Below, one piece after another: positions 12,346 to 24,653 of a DNA stretch of 64,000 nt. Position numbers and translations under genes: made by a program. The stretch is from Chrysemys picta bellii (Eukaryota; Chordata; Testudines; Emydidae). Location of the stretch: positions 2,232,001-2,296,000 of the forward strand of contig NC_088798.1 of NCBI RefSeq assembly GCF_011386835.1, read 5' to 3'. Within the stretch, counting starts at the first letter, position 1, and every line of letters starts with the position of its first letter. The notes beneath the pieces were generated by a model. That model did no database searches, had not been told where the DNA came from, and saw only the letters and a program-made list of their open reading frames with translations.

Positions 12346-14795
12346 ATGCAGACAGATAAGACAGTGTTTTAAAAGAGGGAAAACACGCTAACCCAAATCT
12401 CCTCCCCAGAGAGCTCAACTCAGCTAAGTGTCAAGCATCTTCTATTTCCACTGAAATCCCAACACACCCATCAGCTGCTCCCCCTTTTTGGCCCCTCAAG
12501 ATGTATGTTACACGTGTCATCAAATGCTACCTCAGTGTAAGTTTTATCACTTAATCACTGGTGCAGGTTACACCTCGGGTGCAACACCGCTGAACCTGGG
12601 CCAAAGACTGAGCCTGCTGATACCAGGTGTGAGCTTGGCCCTGCAGCTTTTCAACTCTCAAAGTCACTCCTTGCAACAGGCGAAAGGAATTCTCTTGTTG
12701 AGCGCACACAGGCCTGAGGACCTGTGTGCCTAACGAGGCTGTATCCTCACTCGTGTGTTTTAGCTTGGCAGGTCTGGTGCCCCTTTCATCTTCTGCTTCA
12801 GGTAGCTCTTCTTTAATTAATAACATTTCTGAGCCGACACAGGGAACTTTACACCCCGAATGAATGGCCCTCTCTCATTAGAACCACTACTGTCATGATG
12901 TATTCAAGAGCAGGAGTACGATTCATTTCCTTGTCTGGGGACGGAGATTCTTTTTTTTGGGCGGGGGGGGGGAGAGTTGGGAGGAGAAGAGGTTTTATAA
13001 TGAGTGACTTGTATTTGTTGAAGCTGATATGTGACTGTCGGCTTGAATTGCCTTGTCAGGACAAGCCTTCAGAAAGGTGATGTTCCCACTCAAGAGGTTT
13101 TCCTCATTAAAGAAATTGCATCTTAACAAGAGGGAAGGGGAGAGGTGGGAAGAGAACAGCCGTCTCTCCCTCTCCAGCCTGGTTCGTGCTCATCAGCAGT
13201 CGATCCAAATACAAAGACAGGATCAGCTTCTCATTTTCCAGCCCCCTTTCGAGCTTGGCACTCTGCCTCTGCTGGAGATCTAATGCACCGAGGAAAAGCA
13301 AGGAGCCTCTCCTATTCTGCCACATGCACTGATGGGTTACAGCCCATCCCAGATGGTTGTGGCAGGGCTGGGCATCCTTATCAGCTTTGGAGAACCTCCA
13401 CAGGCCAGCACAGAAGCTGCTGGACCTTCCTCCACATCTAGGTTCTTGTGATTCACGTGCCTGGCAGGAGGAGGCAGATTGAACAGAAAACCCCTGAGAT
13501 CTGGGGCATTCCAAACAAGCTCCACTCCACAAGAAAAACAACCACTGGAGCCAAACAATCCTTCATGTCACCTGAAGGATCCAAGCCCATGACCGGGGTC
13601 AAAGCCCCAAGCAGCAGGACTTCCACCTCCCCTGCCACAGACTGGGGTTTCTCTAGCCATGCACAGGGGGCTGCCTTAATACACAGGAATTCCCCCTGCA
13701 TCAAGGCTCTCCATTGGGTTTGGCAGACTATCCACAGCCTACTTCTGGCTTTTTCTACCTTACTTGTATACCCATCCCACCCACCCGGTCCCCATCAGCC
13801 TTGCCCACTTCTACCCACAGTCACCACTATTCAGTCTGTTTGCTTGCCCTCCACCCGACAGTACCCGTACCCTGTGGCAGGGAGGAACGCAGTGCACAAC
13901 TGGTGGTATAGCTACTGCAGTACGGGTCCAGCCAAAGAGAGAAAGTCTCTGAGTATCAATCTTCCTTAGTGCCCCCTCCCCTCCATCATCCTCTGACCCT
14001 AAAGACAGGTGCCCCGGAAATACCCGAGACAGACAGGACAGCCCAAACCCAGTAATGCCTCAGATCTCCTCCAGCCCAAGGAGGTGTGAAGCACAATCTC
14101 GTTCCCTAATGACTGGTCCATGGGGCAGCACTGAACGCTCCTGCTGCCGACTGTGCATGACTGAACCAGGCTCAAGGGGAAATGAGAACATTGCCCAGCA
14201 GGAGAAAGCTGGATAAAAAGGCTGGAGCTTGGCCCCTGTTGGGCAGAGATGGTCTCAAGGTGTTTGCACTTGAGAATCTCAGATGAAAGGTGCTACAGAA
14301 GTGGAACTTATCATTAAAACAGGAAGCCTGATAAAAGGAGAAGCAGGGTTGGAAACCAGGCCAGTCTCTGGCTAGGACCTCTGCAGATTTCATAAGCAAG
14401 GAAGCAATGCTGTGAGAAATGGAGTGAATGACTCAGTAGGTGGCGTTCTTCTCCTGAAGGAGACAGGCAGATTGCTAGGGGCACTATGCTACCGGGGGTG
14501 CTAAGGAAGATGAAGAGGACCTGACACTCAGTGGTTATTGGAGACCTGGTTCTCACAAGAGCGAGGGGGGTTAGTTCTCGTATCCTGGCCAAGTTCCACA
14601 TCTCGCCGACTCTCCTTGGAGTTTCAATAACACGTTATTCGAGTTCATGCCCCCTCGTATGCAGGTCTGCTAGCACAGAACAGCTGCCATGCTTCACCCC
14701 AGAGGGGGTACATTTCAGCGGAGCGTTGAAGTGATCCTTAGGCAGGGGGATGTGAGAAGCCACTTTGGGGCTATTCAGGATCAGAGACCCTAGAG
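12346..14795. other. ERI3 intron, no feature recognised
   Basis: Contains a G run at 12961-12972 and chance frames of up to 173 codons near 13448; nothing with domain support. Confidence 0.55.
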
Positions 14796-15016
14796 CAGGG
14801 GTTCTCAAACTGGGGGTCGGGACCCCTGAGGGGGTCGCAAGGTTATTACATGGGGGGGTCGCGAGCTATCAACCTCCACCCCAAACCCCACTTTGACTCC
14901 AGCATTTATAATGGTGTTAAATATATAAAAAAGTGTTTCTAATTTATAAGGGGGGTCGCACTCAAGAGTCTTGCTATATGAAAGGGGTCACCAGTAAAAA
15001 AGTTTGAGAGACACTG
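14796..15016. mobile_element. hAT MITE, 221 bp
   Basis: Ends are inverted: caggggttctcaaact on the left and agtttgagagacactg on the right (its complement starts cagtgtctctcaaact). The flanks are ccctagag (14788-14795) and tcctagag (15017-15024), an 8-bp target duplication with one mismatch, the hAT hallmark. The interior has repeated ggggtcgc words and no ORF. Confidence 0.85.
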
Positions 15017-16263
15017 TCCTAGAGGAAGACAAGTGGTCAAAGGGCTATGCACCAAAAGAAGGTATTTTACTATTTCCCCCAACATGAAGACAGTTGGGCA
15101 TAGCCTCAAACACAGGCCCCTTCACTGTGCAGTGCTGATCGTGTTCTTTCAGACACATCTGACCTAGTTCTACTGGTGTTCCTCTGGAATGCAAGAGGAC
15201 TTTAGTACCAGTTAATGCTGCCAAATGATCTCTGCAGAGCACTCAAGCATCAAGCCCTTCACCCCACTGATACTTGGGCAAGTAGCCACCACCTTTTCCC
15301 CATCCGGAGAAGTGCCAGTTATTTACACAGGCCCATTGGGCAGCCCTTCCCCGAGCACACGGCGCATCCCTCACGGCACCACCAGGCTAGTCTTTGGAAT
15401 GTTTCCTGGATATGCTGCATCCGCACGGCCCTGTTGCAGTGTTCTGCCTTTCCTGTTTAAAAAGAGATGTAGCTCTGTTCTGCTTTACTAAACCCTATTT
15501 GGCAATGTGTCTAAACACATGCAAACTTAATTAGTTCAGAAGGGAGATTTGGCGTTTGAGGTGATGGATAGAAGTAATGGGAAATGAGACACACCCGAGC
15601 TGGCAGTGAGTTCTCACTCCAGCCCCATTCACTGGCACGCTGCTAATCAGATGTGACGCTACACCTGCCTGTGTCCAGGGAGCACTAGAGCAGAGTGATG
15701 TGCTATTCACTAGCAGGCTGAAGGCAGACTCCGTGTCCGTGAGCTTGGAAACATGAAATGCATTTTCCATTTTGCCCTGGAGAAGCTTAGAGATCAAATT
15801 CTCAACTTAACAGTTAAAACAAAACAAAAAAAAACCCAGACAAGAGAGAACTGAACCACTTGTTCCACTCACTGCGCCCTTGTGGGGTCTTCCTTTCCAA
15901 CTGGATGGCAACGACAAGTCACAAATGGAGAGTTAGGTTTCCAAGCTTCAGCATGCTACACAGCACCGCTGGCTGGCCAGCTCTCAAAGCAGCTCCCAGA
16001 TCCCTGCTGGGGGGGGAGACACCGTTCACCCCGCTCTGTTCAGGGGGCTGGAGTTGAACTACTTCCACAGACTACTGCATTTTTTAATGTGCAGAGGGAG
16101 CGACCCCATGGAATCAGGTCAATAAGCTGATGGCAGGCCATGGCAGACCTGAGGTAGGGTGCACATGTCATCGAGACTGCTGTGTCTGAAGTCACTCTAT
16201 CCCACGTACGACACACACGAGCCAGGAAGAGAACAAACAGGGACTTCATCCAACTCTAGGTGC
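15017..16263. other. ERI3 intron, no feature recognised
   Basis: Unassigned intronic sequence between a hAT MITE and a CR1 3' end. Confidence 0.5.
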
Positions 16264-17494
16264 CAAGGATAGAATCACAGGACGGGAAGGGACCTCGAGA
16301 GGTCATCTAGTCCAGTTCCTTGCACTCATGGCAGGACTAATTATCTAGACCATCCCTGACAGGTGTGTGTCTAACCTGCTTTTAAAAGTTTCCAGTGATG
16401 GAGATTCCACAACCTCCCTAAGCAATTTATTCCAGTGTTACCCACCCTGACAGTCAGGAAGTTTTTCCTAATGTCCAACCTAAACCTCCCTTGCTGCAAT
16501 TTAAGCCCATTGCTTCTTATCCTATCCTCAGAGGTTAAGACAAACAATTTTTCTTCCTCCTCCTTGTAACAACCTTTCACATACTTGAAAACTGTTATCA
16601 TGTCCCCCCAGTCTTTTCTTTTCCAGACTAAACAAACCCAATTTTTTCAGTCTTCCCTTATAGGTCATGTTTTCTAGAGCTTTAATCATTTTTGTTGCTC
16701 TTCTCTGGACTTTCCCAAATTTGTCCACATCCTTCCTGAAATGTGGCGCCCAGAACTGGACGCAATATTCCAGTTGAGGCCTAATCAGCACAGAGCAGAG
16801 CGGAAGAATTACTTCTCGTGTCTTGCTTACAACACTCCTGCTAGTACATCCCGGAATGAGGTTCGCTTTTTTTGCAACAGCATCACACTGTTGACTCCTA
16901 TTTACCTTGTGATCCACACTAACCCCCAGATCCCTTTCCGCAGGACTCCTTCCTAGGCAGTCATTGCCCATTTTGTGTATGTGCAACTGATTGTTCCTTC
17001 CTAAGTGGAGTACTTTGCATTTGTCCTTATTGAATTTCATCCTGTTTACTTCAGGCCATTTCTCCAGTTTGTCCAGATCATTTTGAATCCTATCCTCCAT
17101 GACCCTATCCTGCAGCCCCTCCCAGCTTGGTATCATCCACAAACTTTATAAGTGTACTCAATATGCCATCATCTAAATCAGTGGTGGCAACCTGCGGCCC
17201 ATCAGTGTAATCTGATTGCGGCCTGAGAGACATTTTGCTGACACTGACCGTATACAGGCACTGCCCCCCGCAGCTCCCAGTGGCCGCGGTTCGCCATTTC
17301 CAGCCAATGGGAGCTGCGGGAAGCAGCAGGCCGCAGGGCCGCAGCAGAGCGGCAGGATGCCCACCACTGATCTAAATCATTGATGAAGATATTGAACAGA
17401 ACCAGACCCAGAACTGATCCCTGCGGGACCCCACTTGATATTCCTTCCATCATGACTGTGAACCACTGATAACTACTCTCTGGGAACGGGTTTT
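16264..17494 (-). mobile_element. CR1 LINE, 3' half with RT palm-thumb remnant
   Basis: Read on the minus strand this goes from the RT palm region (SSGVPQGSVLGLVLFNIFIN near 17440-17390) through KCKVLHLGRNNQ, LGVSVDHKVN, a VRP-like PQLEYCVQFWAPH block and RATKMIKAL to the 3' end at about 16264, where the plus strand reads agaatcacaggacgggaagg. All are typical CR1 ORF2 C-terminal motifs. A hAT MITE at 17179-17369 interrupts it. Frames are broken. It abuts an oppositely oriented CR1 segment at 17520-18444. Confidence 0.9.
17179..17369. mobile_element. hAT MITE inserted in CR1, 191 bp
   Basis: The element starts cagtggtggcaacctgc and ends gcccaccactg, whose complement is cagtggtgggc. It is flanked by a perfect 8-bp duplication, atctaaat, at 17171-17178 and 17370-17377. 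The CR1 sequence continues on both sides, so the MITE inserted after the CR1. The GC-rich interior has no coding capacity. Confidence 0.93.
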
Positions 17495-17519
17495 CGTGGT
17501 GAGGTCAGGGTAGCATTCT

Positions 17520-18444
17520 CAGAGCAGATTCTGCATTTCACACTTGAGGCCACACGAAACGTGTGGGACAAATTAAGAAACACAGTAAAAGAACTAAAAA
17601 AGAGCCACCATGGCTTAACAACCATGTAAAAGAAGCAGTGAGAGATAAAAAGACTTCCTTTAAAAAGTGGAAGTCAAATCCTAGCAAGGTAAATAGAAAG
17701 GAGCATAAACACTGCCAAATCAAGTGTAAAAATGTAATAAGAAAAGTCAAAGAGGAGTTTGAAGAACGGTTAGCCAAAAACTCCAAAGGTAATAACAACA
17801 TGTTTTTTAAGTACATGAGAAGCAGGAAGCCTGCTAAACAACCAGTGGGGCCCCTGGATGATCGAGATACAAAAGGAGCGCTTAAAGACGATAAAGTCAT
17901 TGCGGAGAAACTAAATGGATTCTTTGCTTCAGTCTTCATGGCTGAGGATGTTAGGGAGATTCCCAAACCTGAGCTGGCTTTTGTAGATGACAAATCCGAG
18001 GAACTGTCACAGATTGAAGTGTCACTAGAGGAGGTTTTGGAATTAATTTATAAACTTAACATTAACAAGTCACCGGGACCAGATGGCATTCACCCAAGAG
18101 TTCTGAAAGAACTCAAATGTGAAGTTGCTGAACTATTAACTATGGTTTGTAACCAGTCCTTTAAATCAACTTTTGTACCCAACGACTGGAAGTTAGCTAA
18201 TGTAATGCCAATATTTAAAAATGGCTCTAGAGGTGACCCCGGCAATTACAGACCGGTAAGTCTAACATCAGTACTGGGCAAATTAGTCGAAACAATAGTA
18301 AAGAATAAAATTGTCAGACACATAGAAGAAAATAAATTGTTGGGCAAAAGTCAACATGGTTTCTGTAAAGGGAAATCGTGTCTTACTAATCTATTAGAGT
18401 TCTTTGAAGGGGTCAACAAACATGTGGACAAGGGGGATCCCCAG
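17520..18444 (+). mobile_element. CR1 LINE, 5' half of RT, open frame
   Basis: A continuous frame from about 17563 to 18444 encodes the endonuclease-RT linker and first half of CR1 reverse transcriptase: PPWLNNHVKEAV, then RSRKPAKQPVGPL, NKSPGPDGIHPRVLKEL (fingers), DPGNYRPVSLTSVLGKLVE and KSQHGFCKGKSCLTNLLEFF. It stops after VDKGDP, just before the catalytic YLDF motif, and the host-like sequence begins at once. The frame has no stop, so the copy is relatively young. Truncation at the 3' side is unusual for a CR1 and is explained best by an inversion with the neighbouring minus-strand segment. Confidence 0.9.
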
Positions 18445-18638
18445 CAGAACTAAGATGTGGCAATTAACAGGGAGAGGAAATAATCAACATGCTCTTTCCC
18501 TCCCCACCAAACAAAACCCTGCGGGAAGTTACACGAACCATCGCACTGCACCAGCAAAAGCTAGCCAATGGGAGAGGAGGAAGCACATCCCCCAGCATGC
18601 AGTAACAAAGCCCTGGGCAGCCCCCTTTCCATACTCAC

Positions 18639-18730
18639 ATTACTTTCAAATCCCAGTCTCCGCAGGTTACAAAAATCGACTTGACGCTAGGATCTAAGAG
18701 GCCTTCCTTCGCCATCCACTCATCGACCCT
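18639..18730 (-). CDS. ERI3: ERI3 internal exon with Exo II region (residues 144-174)
   Basis: Fourth ERI3 exon, 92 bases: 30 codons plus two bases (AT) of a Met codon split by the intron. Acceptor tcctttcag precedes 18730; donor GTGAGT follows 18639. Translation RVDEWMAKEGLLDPSVKSIF then VTCGDWDLKV. The Asp of the W-D pair (residue 170) matches the third metal ligand (Exo II) of the DEDDh site in ERI1-type enzymes. The next exon should begin with G (completing Met) and encode LPGQCQ and the rest of the domain, including the Exo III His and Asp. I looked for it between 1 and 18638 and did not see it, so the gene probably continues beyond the low end of the window. A CR1 fragment on the opposite strand ends about 195 bases into the following intron. 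Confidence 0.95.
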
Positions 18731-19100
18731 CTGAAAGGAACGGAGGGAAAGAGGATGAGCTTTGTAGTCAGGGAAGAGCCACAACAGTTAAACACAGATA
18801 AGCTCCTCACAATCAGACAAGGAGAAAATTGTGATCTTATCCAGCAGCAGCCCCCACCCCTCTCTCCCTTTCTTCGCTCACATCATCTCAACAAGAGCAC
18901 GTTTGGACCTTGGAAGATTTCCAACAGGAAACAACAGGCGACCAGTGCAGAGATGATCTTATCAGACACTACAATGGCTCTGCTCACAGAAGAATAGGAA
19001 TCGTACAGTGTTTATGGGACAATACAGCTAAAATATCATTTAGCCCCTCCCGTCCCCATTTTTCCTTTCCCTTCATCAAATAAGCTGTAACATTATATTT

Positions 19101-20762
19101 TAGGGCTGTCAATTAATTGCAGTTAATTCACGCGATTAACTCAAAAAGATTAATCACGATTTAAAAAGTTAATCGCAATGAATCACAGTTTTAATCACAC
19201 TGTTAAGCAATAGAATGCCAAGTGACATTTATTAAATATTTTCGGATGTTTTTCTACATTTTCAAATAGATTGGTTTCAATTACAACACAGAATATGAAG
19301 GGTACAGTGCTCACTTTATGTTATTTTTTATTATAAATATTTGCACAGTAAAAATGATAAACAAAAGAAATAGTATTTTTCAATTCACCCCATACAAGTA
19401 CTGTAGTGCAATCTCTTTGTCATGAAAGTGCAACTTACAAATGTAGGGGTTTTTTTGTTACATAACTGCACTCAAAAATAAAACAATGTAAAACTTTAGA
19501 ACCTACAAGTCCACTCAGTCCTACTTCCTGTTCAGCCAATCGCTAAGAGAAACAAATTTGTTCACATTTACAGGAGATAATGCTGCCCACTTCTTAATTA
19601 AAATGTCACCTGAACGTGAGAACAGGCGTTCGCATGGTACTGTTGTAACCAGCATCACAAGATATTTACTTGCCAGATGCACTAAAGAGTCGTATGCCTC
19701 TTCATACTTCAGTCACCATTCCAGAGGACATGCTTCCATGCTGATGAGGCTCGTTAAAAAAATAATGTGTTAATTAAATTTCTGACTGAACTCCTTGGGG
19801 GAGAATTGTATGTCTCCTGCTCTCTGTTTTATCCACATTCTGCCATATATTTCATGTTATAGCAGTCTCGGATGATGAGCCAGTACATGTTGTTCATTTT
19901 AAGAACACTTTCACTGCAGGTTTGACAAAACACAAAGAAGGTACCAATGTGAGATTTCTAAAGATAGCTACAGCACTTGATCCAGGGTTTAAGAATCTGA
20001 AGTGCCTTTCAAAATCTGAGAGGGACAAGGTGTGGCGCTTGCTTTCAGAAGTCTTAAAAGAGCAACAGGACTTGAATCACCCCCCAAAAAAAAAAAAAAA
20101 AATCAACTTTCTGCTGGTGGCATCTGACTCAGATTATGAAAATTAACATGCGTCAGTCCACACTGCTTCGGATCATTATCAAGCAGACCCCATCGTCAGC
20201 ATGGACACGTCCTCTGGAAGGGTGGCTGAAGCATGAAGGGACATATGAATCTTTAGCGCATCTGGCAAATAAATATCTTGCGACGCCGGCTGCAACAGTG
20301 CCACGAGAACGCATGTTGTCACTTTCAGGTGACATTATGAATAAGAAGTGGGCAGCATTATCCCCGGCAAATGTAAACAAACTTGTCTGTCTGAGCAGCT
20401 GGCTGAACAAGAAGTAGGACTGAGTGGAGTTGTAGGCTCTAAAGTTTTATTTTTGAATGCAGGTTTTTTTTTTACATAATTCTACATTTGTAAATGCAGC
20501 TTTCATGATAAAGAGTTTGCACTACAGTACTTGCAATAGGGGAACTGAAAAATACTATTTCTTTTGTTTTTTACAGTGCAAATATTTGTAATAAAAATCA
20601 ATATAAAGTGAGCACTGTACACTTTGTATTCTGTGTTGTAACTGAAATCAATATATTTGAAAATGTAGAAAACATCCAAAAATATTTAAATACATGGTAA
20701 TCTATTATTGTTGAACAGCGCGATAAATCACGATTAATTTTTTTAATCGCTTGACAGCCCTA
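19101..20762 (+). mobile_element. Fold-back hAT transposon, 1662 bp, complete ends
   Basis: Terminal inverted repeats tagggctgtcaa (19101-19112) and ttgacagcccta (20751-20762) are perfect over 12 bp and flanked by a perfect 8-bp duplication, ttatattt (19093-19100 and 20763-20770). The left arm (about 19101-19760) is a diverged reverse complement of the right arm (about 20170-20762), so the element can fold into a hairpin with arms of about 600 bp and a central part of about 400 bp. The central part and right arm encode the end of a hAT transposase in two frames: VRFLKIATALDPGFKNLKCL, then ANKYLATPAATVPRER and NKKWAALSPANVNKLV, the hAT dimerisation domain. The left arm carries the same domain antisense (19558-19773). 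An A-run near 20087 and a stop at 20146 break the frame. No full transposase remains. Confidence 0.92.
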
Positions 20763-20770
20763 TTATATTT

Positions 20771-23737
20771 CAAAGTTTCCTCCAATAGAGAGCCCCTTAT
20801 TTCTTGAAGTTCTGTCAGCTTTTTAAAGAAGCTAGAAATTAACCCAAAGATCATGGAGGAGCCCCCCCAGACTGAGAACTGAAGGAAAACAAGACACAAA
20901 ACAGATACGAATGACAGATTCTCATTCAACTCACCCTCATTTCTGAGGGACAAGCATCGCGGGACGGGATTTTTCACCTACAGCACATCACCTGGGTCGC
21001 AATTAATATGACACATAAGATGGACACTTATGTGTGCACAGGCATGCATGCCATCATTAAACTCAATACACACACACACCCTGCTTTTGACGAGTTGGAC
21101 AGCTTTTCCTTACTACTTCTAGTTCTGCTGTTCCAGCTGGAATTAGTTCTGTGTTTGTGAAGTACTTTGAGATCTTCAGGTGGCAGGGATTACACAAGTC
21201 AGCATTATGCACTGTGGCTGCCTAGATTCTCAGTGGGCGAAGGGTCTCTCCACTCCCCACCCGTGACATGCACAGCTGCTGAAACAGAACATCCCCCATA
21301 GAGGTGGCCACATGGCTTTGGCACTTGAAGCGATTCTAGGCACGTACAGGGCAGTAATGGCAACACAGGCTTCTCTGCAGCGTGGCTGCTGCGACCTGAC
21401 AACTCACCGTTCAGAGAAGCTTTCTCCATGACCAGAGGACGAGAGGGGAAGGAACGTGGCCTCCTACAGCAGCAGACAACTGCCTTATTCACCCACACTT
21501 GGCATACAGGTAGCAGCAGCCAGGCTGCCTAAACCAACCCCCCAAAGAGCCAAATGCATAATCCCATTTTAATCTAGAAATAGGCAGATTTATTATTTGC
21601 TTTGCAGAAAAGTCTAAGAACCCCAATCAAGGTCAAGGCCCCACTTCACTGGGAACCGTACAGACAAAGAACAAAGGAGACAATCCCTGGCCCAGCGAGC
21701 TCAGGCCTGGGGGTGAGACAGGACTCGACCGGCAGACAGAACCTACAGATTAGGCAGACCAAACAGTTGTGGAAACTTCCTACAGAATGCAATAGAAAAT
21801 ATCTTTTCTGTGGGTTTTTTAAATCATCCCATAGGATTTAATAGAAAATTAGATTCCTGCTACAGAATTCTATAGGATGCCTACAAAACCTATAGAAAGG
21901 TTTTCATTCTCTATGAAATTTTGCAGGTTGTACAAGTAATTTCTAAGGAATTCCACTGATTTTCTTAGAATAAGTCTATTCCATATGGGGATGTTTGCAT
22001 GAACATACCCGTTCATACACTCAGCAATGGCCAAACAATCCAACTGACCAAGAGACAGCCCTACGACCAAATGTATTTAACATCAATACTCTAATTAAAG
22101 AGAAGTTTTGGCACCAAAGCAATTCATTAGAGAAGGGTCACATGACAGTTGGGTGGCCCATATGGTCCTGCCCTGGCAAGTGGGAGCAATAGGGAGTATG
22201 CAGTGAGCTTTGTGATTTTACACATCACAGCACCTACGTTTCATGGAGACTGCCCCACACTTCCACCCACAGGAAAAGTGCTGAGACTGCCTCTGGGCGA
22301 GTGGGAGACAACCAGACATTCAGGATTGCGAAGAGACTGGCATATCCTCAGCTAGAGTGCCGCAGGTCGGGGGAAGCTAGCTTCTAACTTGATTTTATTC
22401 AAAGGTTTATCCTTCCCACTTACCCTTGGTACTCGGGGCCCCACCATGTTCCAGACAGAGTGGTAGGACTCCCCTGACCCATCCCGCAAATCCTCATTTT
22501 TTCCCCCTCCATGAGCTCTGCCTGGCTTGGCCTGGGAAACCTATGGCTTCATCTCAGATTCCTTCAGCTAAATGCCTTGGCCTTCAAGTGCTTCTCCTGG
22601 GAAGAGACCCTCCGGAAGCCCAAAGGCATCTCCTTCTGCTCCCCTCTCAACTTACGCAGTGCTTGGCATCATCCTTGGCCCAGACTTTTAACTCAGACAC
22701 TTGATTGTCTCCACCCAGGCCCTATTACTTCTCTCCAGACTGTGCTTAGGGATTCGGTTTGGATGGCAGGTGCTGGCCAAGCACAGAATTCCCCTAGACC
22801 CTATTTCACTGACACTATCTTTCAGGCCGGGGATGGTACACGAGGCTCCTTTCAAGACTGGTCAAAGCAGCTCCCTCAGCAGCAGGATCGTTCATCAGTG
22901 AGACGCTCTAGATGCTCTTCTTCCCCACTCACCACTTCGGGTCCAGGGGCTGCAGTGTTGCCTCCCCAGCTGTCTCAGCACCAGAGGGCCCCAGGAGCGA
23001 GAAACAGCACTTGTAACCTTTCTAAAATCCCTGACATGAGCGAGCCATCTCCACAGAGGGTGTCAAAGCCTTTAATTTGATTTCCTTACATAAGCAATTG
23101 TTGCAATCACTCTGATTAGGAACAATTAGGCCACACAGCAGCGCAAATCCTGACAGAGACAATGCATTGAACTGCGACCGGCAGCCGGAGTGGGCTCTCC
23201 GGGAGGAGGTTTCCCTCAGTATTTGACTAACAACAAAAGCTATTGATGGCAAAATACTTTCAAGCTAATTAATCCTAAATGCTGCAGGAATTCAACATTA
23301 AGCAGATGGCATTATTAGGACTTTATCTGCATTTGCACATTCCACAGATTAGGTTTTAGAGGCCTATACTTTGTGTATTATTGAGCATTTAAATAGGTAG
23401 AAGCATTAATTTAATGGTGGGGGGGGGGGGGGGAGAACAGCTCCCATGCAATGCTCTAAAGCAATGTCTTGGCTCTTTAAGACTGGCTCAAACACGAATC
23501 GCCTCCTCTCCTGTCTGCGGGCAGGAGTTTGGACATCTTGTCAGTACCCTTGACATGAACAGCTGGGAATGACAGATCAATGGTTCAATACTCTCAACAG
23601 CATGTCACCGACGTGACAGCAAATGTTATTCTAATGAAGCCGTAATCATAGTCAAATTACGCGGTTCAATTCCCGGGAGGGGGTGAAGAAGGGGGAGCAG
23701 AGGTCAAAGTTCAGGAACTAAAGGTTATCCTGCTTAC
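20771..23737. other. ERI3 intron between two exons, no repeat recognised
   Basis: Mostly single-copy-looking sequence. The AT-balanced part 23075-23400 (with ctttaatttgatttcc and agcaattgttgc) could be conserved non-coding DNA, but only alignment can tell. Confidence 0.45.
23419..23433 (+). repeat. Poly-G run (15)
   Basis: Uninterrupted G run after taatggt. Confidence 0.95.
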
Positions 23738-23797
23738 CTCAAGCACTTGCTGGAGATTTGGCTGCCCATCCACCATGCCCTGAATAATTCCAGTCAG
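23738..23797 (-). CDS. ERI3: ERI3 internal exon (residues 124-143)
   Basis: Short third ERI3 exon, 60 bases or 20 codons, phase 0. Acceptor with a long pyrimidine tract (tctcttttgtttcag) precedes 23797, and donor GTAAGC follows 23738. Translation LTGIIQGMVDG then QPNLQQVLE. This is the helix after TPFCTE in the exonuclease fold, where LTGI is a hallmark shared by ERI1, ERI2 and ERI3. Differences from the human protein that I can recall are only conservative (G for A, N for S). It is too short to stand out as an ORF and is supported by splice sites and frame continuity with both neighbours. Confidence 0.95.
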
Positions 23798-24650
23798 CTG
23801 AAACAAAAGAGAAAGAGAAAACAAGAGTCAGAGAAGCATTACATCGATCATTAGAAGGTCTCCTCTCCTGCCCACCTTTCTGAAACTGTAACGTGCTCTT
23901 GTGAGCAATTTGGGCAATACCAAGTCCTGTTAACTGCAGTACAGCAGCCCTGGGAACTGCCCTACCAGCAAGCAAGAACACAGCACGATTCCAGAAACCG
24001 CTAAGCAGCAAGTTCTTACACATAAGCTATGAAATACTGGAACTCAAAGTCATACAGATTTGCTTAGGGGAACAATATAGAATTTTTTCCAACCCTGCAG
24101 TCAGTGCTATAATGGAATTCCTAAACGCTCCCCATTTCAATATGCCGATCTTTTCAGTATCAGTTTTGCTGCTGCCCTAAGTTACACAGCCAGATTTTAC
24201 TACACACACAAGCTGTCTTCCAGCATTCCCATGCTGGGGTGATGACACAACAGAAATGCCTAGGAACAGATAAATAAAATAAACCTGTCTCGTAAAATGA
24301 GGTACGCAGGGTGTTAGTTTGTCCTTCACAGTGATTGGAGAAGCATGTATCCATGCTTTATATTAGTTTAAAACTCCCTGTTTTTACATTTTAAGCAGGC
24401 AGTAAAATATATATATATATATATATTTAAATGGGTTTTTTTTTATTAAATCTGAAGAAAATCCATTCCATTTTAAAATACGGCTACATTTTGTTTTTCA
24501 GTAAACACTTCGGGGTAGGGACTGACACTGGACCCAATCCTGCAAACATTTAAGCACATCAGTTGTTTCATTGACTTCCGTTGGATTACTTGCGTATTTA
24601 AAGTTCAGCACATGCACGAGTGTCAAAATGCCTAGTATAGTTTGGGGCAC
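23798..24650. other. ERI3 intron, AT-rich, no feature recognised
   Basis: Contains the AT microsatellite at 24407 and nothing else I can name. Confidence 0.5.
24407..24426. repeat. (AT)n microsatellite
   Basis: Ten AT units. Confidence 0.95.
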
Positions 24651-24653
24651 TTA

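Noticed and set aside
1..18638. C-terminal ERI3 exons
   Set aside because: I searched the minus strand for the expected LPGQCQ, NLKKAYSF-like and SGIDDC-like codons and saw none; a tblastn search would settle it.
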